DNA of 58,849 bases from Nitrospirota bacterium. Its GTDB lineage: Bacteria; Nitrospirota; Leptospirillia; Leptospirillales; Leptospirillaceae. Shown here one piece after another: positions 26,759 through 34,374 of this stretch; the first letter of the stretch is position 1; each line of letters begins with the position of its first letter. The position numbers were made by a program, and so were the translations under genes. The notes beneath the pieces were generated by a model that saw only the letters and a list, made by a program, of their open reading frames with translations, was not told the DNA's origin and searched no databases. Location: NCBI GenBank assembly GCA_027314645.1, contig DAHVAL010000011.1, positions 1 to 58,849 of the forward strand, in the 5' to 3' direction.

Positions 26759-27586
26759 CTAAGGGAGAAGTTTGATCGCTGCTTGAGGAAGCAGGTTAGA
26801 CTGGGCCAACACGGCGGCCCCAGATTGCGACAGAATCTGCCGTTTCGTAAACTTGGCGGTTTCTCCGGCGAAGTCCACGTCCCGGATCTGGGCTCGGGCC
26901 GCCTGCACATTGGTTGTGGCGTTATTTAGATTCCGGATCGTCCATTCCATTCGGTTCTGGACGGCACCGATGTCACCCTGCAGGGCGTTGATCCGGTCCA
27001 AAGCGACATCGAGCCGGTTTACCGCATTCAGGGAGTTGGGGCGACTGAGAATATCGGTTCCGTTGATTCCCATTTCACCGGCGTCCATCTTCCCGATATG
27101 AACATGCAACCGGTCGCTCATTGTCGTGTAGATACCCACATGAAACTTGTATTCCGGATGGCTTCCGTCAAAAAGTTTCATCCCGTTGAAGTCGGTCGTC
27201 TTCGCGATACGGGTAATTTCCGACTTGAGATGCTGGTATTCCTGGTTCAGCACCTTGAGGTCTTTCGGTGAATACGTGCTGTTTGCGGCTTGGATGGCCA
27301 GCTGCCGCATCTTCAGAATAATGGTGTTATCCGTCAGAAGGGCACCGTTCGCCGTTTGAAGAAGACTCGACCCGTCATTCGCATTCCGGATGGCGGCCGC
27401 ATAAGATCTCACCTGACCGCCCATACGCTGGGAAATCGAATACCCGGCGGGATCGTCCGCAGGGGAATTCACGCGGTACCCCGAGGAAAGCCGGTTGACG
27501 TGTTTCGCTAGGGCATTTTGGGTCTGGTTCAGATGGAACTGCGCATTTAGCGACGCAATGTTGTCGTTGATAATCAAACCACTCAT
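26759..27586 (-). CDS. Flagellin 1 (short, D0/D1 only)
   Basis: 275 residues from the ATG at 27586, which has AAGGAGGGAACC upstream; the longer in-frame start at 27649 is in the leader. It contains the conserved N-terminal D0/D1 region (LNQTQNALAKHVNRLSSGYR, NSPADDPAGYSIS) and the C-terminal region ending LSQSGAAVLAQSNLLPQAAIKLL. The central variable D2/D3 domains are essentially absent. It is preceded by a consensus sigma-28 promoter and followed by a strong terminator, so it is probably the main filament protein made late in assembly. It is the immediate neighbour of csrA::fliW, the likely regulator of its translation. Confidence 0.95.
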   Translation of the reverse strand: MSGLIINDNIASLNAQFHLNQTQNALAKHVNRLSSGYRVNSPADDPAGYSISQRMGGQVRSYAAAIRNANDGSSLLQTANGALLTDNTIILKMRQLAIQAANSTYSPKDLKVLNQEYQHLKSEITRIAKTTDFNGMKLFDGSHPEYKFHVGIYTTMSDRLHVHIGKMDAGEMGINGTDILSRPNSLNAVNRLDVALDRINALQGDIGAVQNRMEWTIRNLNNATTNVQAARAQIRDVDFAGETAKFTKRQILSQSGAAVLAQSNLLPQAAIKLLP

Positions 27587-27674
27587 GGTTCCCTCCTTGG
27601 GTTTTCCGGCCTCATCCCTGGCCTTGTCCTTGCTAATCCGGCGATTCAACCGAAGTCACGGTCCTCACCGTTCC
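27587..27674 (-). promoter_or_regulatory. GGA-rich flagellin 1 mRNA leader, candidate CsrA target
   Basis: The leader between the sigma-28 promoter and the flagellin ATG holds eight GGA triplets on the coding strand (plus-strand TCC at 27590, 27594, 27605, 27615, 27627, 27637, 27662 and 27672). Two lie in the Shine-Dalgarno region. One follows a small hairpin, ACGGT-GAGG-ACCGT (about 27656-27670), placing GGA in or beside the loop. CsrA dimers bind GGA in leader hairpins and block ribosome access, as on Bacillus hag mRNA. That CsrA acts here is inference. Confidence 0.55.
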
Positions 27675-27681
27675 AAGGATC

Positions 27682-27708
27682 TTTTCGGCAGGGTGCCGAA
27701 AAACTTTA
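27682..27708 (-). promoter_or_regulatory. Consensus sigma-28 (FliA) promoter for flagellin 1
   Basis: Minus strand: TAAAGTTT (27708-27701), 11-base spacer, GCCGAAAA (27689-27682). The -35 matches the enterobacterial FliA consensus fully and the -10 differs at one base. The TAA of the -35 is also the stop codon of csrA::fliW. The spacer and -10 form a perfect palindrome, TTTTCGGCA-CCC-TGCCGAAAA, which could also act as a stop hairpin for the upstream transcript. Confidence 0.85.
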
Positions 27709-28422
27709 GGAGGTTGCCACCTCTCCCTGCTGCGGGGGAAATACCCGCATGCGGAGCCAGGAGTCCGACTCCGCCAGAACGACCTGTCGTCCCATCCGGT
27801 CCGTTTCCCGGACCAGGAGCGGTCCCTGAAGATTTGCAGTGGCCTCGTCCTTCCCCTTCTTGGGAAAGGTGACGATCGCCATCGCCGAAAGACCTTCGTC
27901 CCCGGGGGTTCCGAAAAATTCCCTGTCCCATTCCGGCAAGACAATCCGGCTCATATAGTCGGGAACGAGGAGAACCGGATCGATGACAACAAAGGCCAGA
28001 GCGGGATCGTCAAGGGACTGGAGCCAATAAAAAACGGTCTCCTCCATCGTCTCCAGCAGCAAGAATCGGCGGGTCTGGGGAAAGCCCAGGAGACCGTCGG
28101 AAAAATGGATCAGTCGAGTGTCATCCACGGGAATCTTCCCAAAACGGGTCGTCTCAAATGTCCCCATCTTCCCTCCCCCGTCCGCGGCCGGACGGAGCCC
28201 ACCCCCGTCAACGCGTCGGGGAGAGATCCCGGTCGCCTTCCTGTTCTCCTCCATGATTCTGGCCAGAACTTCGTCCCGGTGGATGAGTATCCCTTCGGGG
28301 GCCTCGATGCCGAGTCGCACGGAGCCTCCTTTCACCTCCAGGACGACAATTCGGACGGAGGGCCCGATCCGGAGTCCTTCACCGATTTTTCTGGTCAGGA
28401 TAAGAATGGTCGTTCCTCCCAT
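27706..28422 (-). CDS. CsrA-FliW fusion protein: translational regulator and flagellar assembly factor
   Basis: One uninterrupted frame of 238 codons. Residues 6-64 are a complete CsrA (LILTRKIGEGLRIG, VVLEVKGGSVRLGIEAP, and IHRDEV with the RNA-contact Arg). About 20 linker residues follow, then residues 86-238 are a full FliW (ETTRFGKIPVDD, IHFSDGLLGFPQTRRF). Usually these are two adjacent genes: FliW binds flagellin or CsrA, and CsrA represses flagellin translation. The conventional start is the ATG at 28422, which has no Shine-Dalgarno. GGGAGG lies seven bases before an ATT at 28407, where the canonical CsrA Met falls. An internal GGAGGGAAG-ATG at 28167 could give free FliW. The gene follows flgL by 15 bases and precedes flagellin 1. 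Confidence 0.92.
   Translation of the reverse strand: MGGTTILILTRKIGEGLRIGPSVRIVVLEVKGGSVRLGIEAPEGILIHRDEVLARIMEENRKATGISPRRVDGGGLRPAADGGGKMGTFETTRFGKIPVDDTRLIHFSDGLLGFPQTRRFLLLETMEETVFYWLQSLDDPALAFVVIDPVLLVPDYMSRIVLPEWDREFFGTPGDEGLSAMAIVTFPKKGKDEATANLQGPLLVRETDRMGRQVVLAESDSWLRMRVFPPQQGEVATS
28165..28178 (-). promoter_or_regulatory. Internal ribosome binding site and ATG for free FliW
   Basis: Inside csrA::fliW, in frame, GGGGGAGGGAAG directly precedes the ATG at 28167-28165, exactly where an independent FliW would begin (MGTFETTRFG). The spacing of GGAGG to ATG is four bases. It could drive a second, FliW-only product, or be a relic of when the genes were separate. Confidence 0.5.
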
Positions 28423-28437
28423 TCATGAACGGGCCTG

Positions 28438-29376
28438 TCAGTGAAAGAGCACGTTCTGGAGATTCTGCAGAAGGTTCCGGCTCGCTTTGGAGGAGACTTC
28501 GAGAAGATTTTGCGCCAGGGCCATTTTGGAGGCCGCCTTTGGAATATCGACGTCTTCCGTCCCGCTCCGAAGGACCTTGAGGTCCGTCCTGTATCGTTCA
28601 AGCTTCGAGATGGTGCTCCGGAGGGAGCGCTCGTAGGCCCCCAGAATGGCCGATCGCTCCGAAATGGACCGGACCGCCGTTTCGAATTCCCCGATCGCCC
28701 GGTTGATCGCTCCATCGTCGTTGGTTTTGAGTCCGATGACAAATCGCCTCAGGGCGGGAAATGCCAGATTGGCCTCTGGGGTTTTCATCGAATCGCCGAG
28801 AATGTCATCCCCGTTCACCGTCGTCTCTATCAGGCCGGCCTCCCTGAATTTCGGGGTAAAACCTTGCTGGATTGTGGAAACCCGATGGTTCCCCTGGTAG
28901 GAAACGGCGTAGGGATCAATCTTTGGATCTCCCAAGAGGAAGGGGGGGATGGTGACATTGGTCCCGCCGAACAGGTACTGTTCCCCGCCGCGGGTGTTGG
29001 CCAACGCGACTGTCTCCTTAAGCAGGAGCGCCGCTTCTTCGCTGGTGATCCGACGGCTCTCGGCGTCCGCCGTCCCGTTGGCCGAAGCAATGGCAAGGGT
29101 CTTTGCCCGGATCATCACATTATCGATCTGAGTGAGAATGCTCTCCATAAGGGCGATCCGCGTGGCCCCCTGGCGTGCGTTCCGGATGATTTGCCCCGTC
29201 ACCGCCAAGGAACGGTTGATGCGCAGGGCCTCGCTCATAGCCTCGGGGGCATCGCCCGGAGTGTCGTCCCTCTTTCCCGAAGACACCTGGCGTTCAGCCT
29301 CGTACAGGTTTTCCGTCGCCCGGTCATGGTTGGCCATGACGGAGCGGTCAGTCATCAATCCCGTGACCCGAATCAT
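28438..29376 (-). CDS. flgL: Hook-filament junction protein FlgL (HAP3)
   Basis: 312 residues from the ATG at 29376, preceded by GGGGGAAGG; this start gives the typical N-terminus MIRVTGLMTDRSVMANHDRA. The flagellin-like N-terminal helix (ENLYEAERQVSSGKRDDTPGDAP in part) and C-terminal helix (SKMALAQNLLEVSSKASRNL) are conserved. FlgL forms the second junction zone between hook and filament. It lies 11 bases after flgK and 15 before csrA::fliW, so FlgK, FlgL and the regulator are likely one transcript. Confidence 0.93.
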   Translation of the reverse strand: MIRVTGLMTDRSVMANHDRATENLYEAERQVSSGKRDDTPGDAPEAMSEALRINRSLAVTGQIIRNARQGATRIALMESILTQIDNVMIRAKTLAIASANGTADAESRRITSEEAALLLKETVALANTRGGEQYLFGGTNVTIPPFLLGDPKIDPYAVSYQGNHRVSTIQQGFTPKFREAGLIETTVNGDDILGDSMKTPEANLAFPALRRFVIGLKTNDDGAINRAIGEFETAVRSISERSAILGAYERSLRSTISKLERYRTDLKVLRSGTEDVDIPKAASKMALAQNLLEVSSKASRNLLQNLQNVLFH

Positions 29377-29387
29377 CCTTCCCCCTC

Positions 29388-31067
29388 TCACCCGCTATTG
29401 GGGAGGTGGACCAGCGTGTCCAAAAGCCGGTTCACCACCTGAATGAGGCTGGCCGAGGCCTGGTAGGCCTTCTCAAAGCGAATGATCTTTGCAGACTCAT
29501 GGGCGATCGACACTCCGGAAACCGCCAGGCGCTGATTCTCAAGACTCCTCGAAAGGGCGACCTGGGCCTTGTCATTGAGGCGGGCCTCGCGGGCCCACGT
29601 CCCGATCTTTGCCACTCCCGAAGCATAGTATTCATAGATGGAGGAGGGTTCGTCCTCGCCAGGGAAGCGCAAATGCTTTTGGGAAAGATAGAAGATCTGG
29701 TGGGCATTCCCGTTGTCCCCTTCATTCAACCCCGGTTTTGTGGGGAATACCGCGACCGCGACATCGTCGGGAGAAAGATTGGCCACATTGAGATGCAGCG
29801 CCGTCCCTTTCAGGTGATCTCCTCCGGAAACCAGGAAGCTCTCCGAACCATTCTTCGGAGCGAGCACACGAAGGGAATATCCTCCTGCAGAGACTTGAGC
29901 CACCCCGTCCTTGATCACTCCGCTTCCAAGAAGGACATGATCCTTTTGGGAATAGACCTTGACGGATTCTGGGTCCGCCTCGACCTCCACCGCGGGCACC
30001 ACGGCGGAAGGATCGTCCACATTGGCGACCACCGCTGCGGTCCCCCCTCCCGAAAGGCGGGTCACATCCACCGTGGGCTGGAAAAAATTCACCCCGGTCT
30101 GTCCCGACAATCCATACCCTTTGGCATGAATGGCATTGACACTGTTGGCGAGCTGGTAGGCCAACACGTCGAGGTGGTGCTGCAACGCCTTCATCTTGTG
30201 GTCCCTGACATCCAGATACCCCCCCAGATTTCCTCCCGTGACCCGGTCGGTGATGTCGATCGGGGGCCCGGAGTGGGAGGGCGGGAAAAACTCAATCCTG
30301 TAGCGGTCATGGACGGGATCGAACACGGCGGTCATATGACCGATTTCCTGATCGGAAAACGCGGATTGACCCCCGATGTGAAGATTGAGCGTGCCGTTCT
30401 TGTCATGAAAAAAGTGGGCATTGGTCAAACGGGAGACTTCCAGGGTCAGGCGCATCCGCTCGTCCAGAAAGGTGTTGGGGTCCTCCCCGCGACCCCGCGC
30501 GGCAAGAATGTCGTGATTGAGTCTCCCGATCCGGGCGATCCGTCTGTTGATTTTCTTGACCTCGTCGTCCACCGCGTGGCCAAGGCGATTCCTTGCTTCC
30601 TCATAAAGGCCGCTCATCTGATGGAAGTCCTGGGTAAGATTCTTCGCGTTTGTCACCAGGGTCGCGCGTGCGGCGCGATCTGCCGGATGGTTCGCCACGG
30701 TCTCCCAATGGTTGAAAAAATGGGACAGGTCGTGGGAGAGCCCTTCCGATTGTGCATGAAAGTAGTAGGAATCGATCTCTCCCAGAGAGATCCGCGAGGT
30801 CTCCCAGAAGCCGAGGCTCGTTTTCTGGCGGGCGGATTGATTTTCGAGGAAGTGATTGACCAGTCTGCGTATCCGAAAAGCGTCGACACCGTTCCCCATC
30901 ATTCCGGGATGGCCGATGTCGGGGATATGCTGTTCGAAATCGACCCGCTCCTGCGAATAGCCGGGAGTGTTCACGTTGGAAAGGTTGTGGCCGGCGGTCT
31001 TAAGGGCCGCCTCGTTGGCTTCGACCCCGGATTGTCCGATGTTCATGGCGCCGATGATGCCTGACAT
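29388..31067 (-). CDS. flgK: Hook-filament junction protein FlgK (HAP1)
   Basis: 559 residues from the ATG at 31067 (GGAGG six bases upstream; a TTG two codons earlier is less likely). It carries the rod/hook-type N-terminus (MNIGQSGVEANEAALKTAGH, then NLSNVNTPGYSQERV) and the C-terminal helix ending SLIQVVNRLLDTLVHL. FlgK forms the first junction ring on the finished hook. Length is in the usual range. It sits between flgN, its probable chaperone, and flgL. Confidence 0.95.
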   Translation of the reverse strand: MSGIIGAMNIGQSGVEANEAALKTAGHNLSNVNTPGYSQERVDFEQHIPDIGHPGMMGNGVDAFRIRRLVNHFLENQSARQKTSLGFWETSRISLGEIDSYYFHAQSEGLSHDLSHFFNHWETVANHPADRAARATLVTNAKNLTQDFHQMSGLYEEARNRLGHAVDDEVKKINRRIARIGRLNHDILAARGRGEDPNTFLDERMRLTLEVSRLTNAHFFHDKNGTLNLHIGGQSAFSDQEIGHMTAVFDPVHDRYRIEFFPPSHSGPPIDITDRVTGGNLGGYLDVRDHKMKALQHHLDVLAYQLANSVNAIHAKGYGLSGQTGVNFFQPTVDVTRLSGGGTAAVVANVDDPSAVVPAVEVEADPESVKVYSQKDHVLLGSGVIKDGVAQVSAGGYSLRVLAPKNGSESFLVSGGDHLKGTALHLNVANLSPDDVAVAVFPTKPGLNEGDNGNAHQIFYLSQKHLRFPGEDEPSSIYEYYASGVAKIGTWAREARLNDKAQVALSRSLENQRLAVSGVSIAHESAKIIRFEKAYQASASLIQVVNRLLDTLVHLPNSG

Positions 31068-31099
31068 TGTCAACCTCCAGGAACATTTGAGCCCGGATC

Positions 31100-31564
31100 T
31101 TACCCCCGGGTCGACACCATCGCTGGCGACGGCCGTGAAATATCGACGGTACCGCCCGCCCCGTATGTCCCCCCGCCTTCGGTTTCGTGCGAGATTTCGC
31201 GCAATACCTGTCCGACGAGCAGCGAGGATTCGCGAGCCAGGACCAAATTGACCGAGACAAGTTCGGAAAGATGGACGAGAGCGCTTCTAAAGGCCGTCAC
31301 GGCCTCCTCCGGACAGTCTTCTTCCATTGCGGACAATTCCGACAGAAGATCCGCCAGACGGCGGGAGCGCGCGTCCTTCTCCGCAAGGACCGCATCAAGT
31401 TTCTCCCAATCTCCCGAAACGAGAAGATCTCTCTCGGATTCAAGGAGGGACACAAGGAGCGAGATTTCCGCAAGTCCCCCCTGGAGAGCCTTAACGGCCG
31501 GTCCTTCCAAAGACTCTCCCGTCTTTCGGACGGGGTTGGTCGATTTTGCCTCGGTGCTGCCCAT
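31100..31564 (-). CDS. flgN: FlgN-family export chaperone
   Basis: 154 residues, helical throughout (LLVSLLESERDLLVSGDWEKL, then ELVSVNLVLARESSLLVGQVL) with a Gly/Ser-rich tail. The pattern and the place between flgM and flgK match FlgN, the cytosolic chaperone that keeps FlgK and FlgL unfolded for export. Sequence conservation in this family is low, so the position is half of the argument. Confidence 0.8.
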   Translation of the reverse strand: MGSTEAKSTNPVRKTGESLEGPAVKALQGGLAEISLLVSLLESERDLLVSGDWEKLDAVLAEKDARSRRLADLLSELSAMEEDCPEEAVTAFRSALVHLSELVSVNLVLARESSLLVGQVLREISHETEGGGTYGAGGTVDISRPSPAMVSTRG

Positions 31565-31585
31565 CTCCGATCCTTCCTCGTCGCA

Positions 31586-31930
31586 TCAGCTTCCGGAGGC
31601 CCCGCCTCCGTGCTCTTTGCTCCATGCGATGATTTTTCGGGCGACTTCGCTCGACGGAACCGAATAGGTCCCGTTTTTGACCCGTTCTCTCAATTCTGCG
31701 ATCTGCTCTTCACGAACCTCGGGTAACTTGTCGATCTCCTCGCGCAGCCGGGCGACTTGCCTGGCAGGGCCCGAGATTTCCAACACATCGGATTCCACAA
31801 GATGTGTCACCTGGTCGGGAGTTTTTTTGCTTTCACTTCCCGGGCCGGCGACACCCGGCTTCTTTGATAACTGTTCGGGGCGATCTGGTAACCTGCTCGA
31901 TCCCGAGGGTGTTACTTTTGGGTCGTTCAT
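31586..31930 (-). CDS. flgM: Anti-sigma-28 factor FlgM
   Basis: 114 residues. The disordered, polar N-terminus and the C-terminal sigma-binding part (LPEVREEQIAELRERVKNGTYSV split across ~70-95, then SSEVARKIIAW) are characteristic. FlgM holds FliA inactive until the hook is complete and then leaves through the export channel. It is preceded by a sigma-28 promoter (31973-32000), giving the usual feedback in which FliA activates its own inhibitor. Confidence 0.93.
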   Translation of the reverse strand: MNDPKVTPSGSSRLPDRPEQLSKKPGVAGPGSESKKTPDQVTHLVESDVLEISGPARQVARLREEIDKLPEVREEQIAELRERVKNGTYSVPSSEVARKIIAWSKEHGGGASGS

Positions 31931-31972
31931 CCTGTTCCTCCTGGATTCGGGAAAGAGATTCCCTCAAGTCTC

Positions 31973-32000
31973 CTATCGGAATTTCTTTCTTCAGACTTTA
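31973..32000 (-). promoter_or_regulatory. Sigma-28 (FliA) promoter for flgM
   Basis: Minus strand: TAAAGTCT (32000-31993), 12-base spacer, TCCGATAG (31980-31973). Seven of eight bases match in the -35 and six of eight in the -10; the spacer is one base longer than the enterobacterial norm. It lies 43 bases before the flgM ATG, in the gap after flagellin 2. Confidence 0.75.
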
Positions 32001-32037
32001 GCAGGGTCATTTCCTCAAATCCATCATCCACGACCTC

Positions 32038-32898
32038 CTACGGAATGAGCTTGACGGCCGCCTGAGGAATCTGGTTTGCCTGGGCCAGGACGGCCGTTCC
32101 CGACTGCTGAAGGATCCGGTCCCGCGTAAACCGGGCCGTTTCTTTCGCAAAATTCGCGTCCTTGATCTGGGATTTTGAGGCCGCGATGTTGACCAAGGCG
32201 GTGTTCAGGTTCCGAATCGTCCAGGTCATTCGCTGCTGGAATGCCCCCAGACTTCCCTGGATTCGGTTTAGCTTATCGAGGGCTCCGTCGATGGCCGAGA
32301 TCGCCGAAAGGGCCATTGTCTCGGTGATGACCGACGTCATTCCGAGGGGGATGATCAAGGTTTTTTCATCATAGAGTCCCAGAATGTCGCTGCTGATGGA
32401 GGGGACGGCAATGGACAGCCGGTTCTCCCCTTCCGTTCCGACATCCACCTGGAATGTCAAACCGTCCTCAAGGCTTCCATCGAGCACCTTTCTTCCATCG
32501 AAGTTCGCGACCTTGGCGATCCGGTTAATTTCGCTCATCAGGTGCTGATACTCGAACTGGAGTGTCGACAGATCGGTGGGACTGTACGTCCCGTTCGCCG
32601 CCTGAATGGCAAGCGAACGCATCTTGATCAAAATTTCGTTGTCGGTCAGAAGCGCTCCGCCGATGGTCTGGATCAGATTGGCGGCGTCGTTGGAGTTTCT
32701 GACGGCCTGCTGGACCGACTTCATATAGGAATTCATGACCTGACCGATCGCGTACCCGGCCGGATCATCCCCCGGTGAATTGACCCGATACCCGGAAGAC
32801 AGCCGGTTGATCGTCTGGCTGAGTCTGTTCTGGGTCTCGTTCAGATTGTATTGGGCTCCGAGAGACGCCGCATTTGTATTGATGACCAATCCACTCAT
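32038..32898 (-). CDS. Flagellin 2 (short, D0/D1 only)
   Basis: 286 residues with GGAGGTGAGTC before the ATG. Conserved ends: AASLGAQYNLNETQNRLSQT, LSSGYRVNSPGDDPAGYAIG, and the C-terminus LQQSGTAVLAQANQIPQAAVKLI. It is clearly paralogous to flagellin 1 but differs in the middle and is slightly longer. It follows flgJ by only 11 bases and I found no sigma-28 promoter of its own. It therefore appears to be transcribed with the rod and ring genes from the flgF sigma-54 promoter, which suggests an earlier or constant minor filament component near the hook. Confidence 0.94.
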   Translation of the reverse strand: MSGLVINTNAASLGAQYNLNETQNRLSQTINRLSSGYRVNSPGDDPAGYAIGQVMNSYMKSVQQAVRNSNDAANLIQTIGGALLTDNEILIKMRSLAIQAANGTYSPTDLSTLQFEYQHLMSEINRIAKVANFDGRKVLDGSLEDGLTFQVDVGTEGENRLSIAVPSISSDILGLYDEKTLIIPLGMTSVITETMALSAISAIDGALDKLNRIQGSLGAFQQRMTWTIRNLNTALVNIAASKSQIKDANFAKETARFTRDRILQQSGTAVLAQANQIPQAAVKLIP

Positions 32899-32909
32899 GA
32901 CTCACCTCC

Positions 32910-33278
32910 TCATACAGTGACCGACATGACCACCGGACGGACAGGGGAGAGAGACGGGACCTCTGGCAACCCTGCGCCTTTCCGGGCGTCATCGACAATC
33001 TGCCGGGCAAGACCGAATCCTCCCGCGCCCACCAGTTCCTTCGACAACTCCTTCTGATACAGATCCTGTGCAAGAGAGAATCCGGGTGTCCGGCTTTCCT
33101 CGTGCGAGACCGGAATCGTCTTCCACATCTCCCGAACCATCCTTTCCACCACCATGGCCTCAAAGCGCCGGGCGGACCGCTCGAGCTTGCTTTCCTTCCT
33201 GGCCGCAGGCAGGCGACCTTCTCCGGGTACATTGAACCTTTCCCGGGTCACCGCTTCCGGCAAACCTTCCGCCTGCAT
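32910..33278 (-). CDS. flgJ: FlgJ-like rod-binding protein (no muramidase domain)
   Basis: 122 residues. The conserved rod-binding segment is visible: ARRFEAMVVERMVREMWKTIP, then LAQDLYQKELSKELVGAGGFGLARQIVDD in two parts. The C-terminal peptidoglycan hydrolase half found in enterobacterial FlgJ is absent, as in many other phyla, so another enzyme must open the wall for the rod. GGAGGGGATCG precedes the ATG, ten bases after flgI. Confidence 0.88.
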   Translation of the reverse strand: MQAEGLPEAVTRERFNVPGEGRLPAARKESKLERSARRFEAMVVERMVREMWKTIPVSHEESRTPGFSLAQDLYQKELSKELVGAGGFGLARQIVDDARKGAGLPEVPSLSPVRPVVMSVTV

Positions 33279-33288
33279 CGATCCCCTC

Positions 33289-34374
33289 CTACCCGACGAC
33301 GCGGATCTCCGCCTCGAGCGCTCCCGAAGCCTTGAGCGCCTCTAAAATTGCAATCATGTCTTCCGTCCGCGTTCCGAGGGAGGACAAGGCCGACACAAGA
33401 GAGCGCAGCGTCACCGTTCCCGGCATATAGGTCAGCGGGACGCTCCGGTCGGGATTGGGTGCGGCCACACGCTTTCCCGTCACGACCACCGAGAGATCGC
33501 GGTGGCTGACGGCGCATTCGGAGACAACCACTCCTTCCCCGATCACGATCGTACCCGTCTGCTGATTAATCACCACCAACGGAGACCGGTCAGGCGTCAC
33601 GGGTACGTTCAAGATCCGGGCCATGTATCCCACCACATCTCCCCGGGATTCTTCCGGGATCGACACCTGGACGCTTCGTCCATCGGTGGCCACGGCGGGA
33701 CGGCCTCCCATGTCGGCGTTGATGGCCCGGGCAATCCGTGCCGCAGTGGTGAAGTTTTCCTTGACCAGGCTGATCCAGAGATGGTGGCGCCCGTTGAAGG
33801 GGACGGGCACTCCCCTCACGACCAACCCTCCTTCCAGAACCAAACCGCTCGTCCTCTTGCCTTCCGGCGGGTCGGTGTTTTGAATTCGCTCCCCGATGCG
33901 ACCCATCGTATCGGCATTGACCGGACCCTGAGCGGTGGCGTAAACCTTTCCGTTGGGGGCCTTCAAGGTTGCCAGGAGAAGCGTCCCTCCCTGAAGGGAC
34001 GTCGCATCACCCACCGAGGCCACGCGGATCGAAAAACGGGCCCCCTTCCGCAGAAAGGGGGAAAGTCGGGCCGTCACCATCACTGCCGCGACATTGCGTC
34101 CTTTGATTTGCGCGGAAAGGTCGCGCGCATTGACCCCCAGTCGGGCGATCGCGGAGACGAGAGACCGCCGGGTGAACGGGCTCTTGCTCGTGTCTCCCGT
34201 TCCGGGAAGCCCGACGACCAGTCCATATCCTACCAACGGGTTGTCGGTCACCCCTTGAACACGGGCGAGATCCCCGATCCGTTCCGCGCGGAGCCCATCG
34301 CGGGGGCCGAATGGGAGAAACAGAAATCCCGTCATGAAAACCGTCCCTATCCATCGGGCTGTTTTGGCGGTCAT
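33289..34374 (-). CDS. flgI: Flagellar P-ring protein FlgI
   Basis: 361 residues with an N-terminal signal peptide (TARWIGTVFMTGFLFLPFG). The conserved start of the mature protein, RIGDLARVQGVTDNPLVGYG, and the following LVVGLPGTGDT are clear, as is the end DMIAILEALKASGAL. FlgI assembles the periplasmic ring around the rod. The ATG overlaps the flgH stop by four bases. Presence of P- and L-rings implies a Gram-negative envelope. Confidence 0.95.
   Translation of the reverse strand: MTAKTARWIGTVFMTGFLFLPFGPRDGLRAERIGDLARVQGVTDNPLVGYGLVVGLPGTGDTSKSPFTRRSLVSAIARLGVNARDLSAQIKGRNVAAVMVTARLSPFLRKGARFSIRVASVGDATSLQGGTLLLATLKAPNGKVYATAQGPVNADTMGRIGERIQNTDPPEGKRTSGLVLEGGLVVRGVPVPFNGRHHLWISLVKENFTTAARIARAINADMGGRPAVATDGRSVQVSIPEESRGDVVGYMARILNVPVTPDRSPLVVINQQTGTIVIGEGVVVSECAVSHRDLSVVVTGKRVAAPNPDRSVPLTYMPGTVTLRSLVSALSSLGTRTEDMIAILEALKASGALEAEIRVVG

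Noticed and set aside
29406-31064. 552-codon open frame on the plus strand opposite flgK
   Set aside because: It is the antisense shadow of a clear flgK in high-GC DNA; it has no ribosome site and no recognisable domain.
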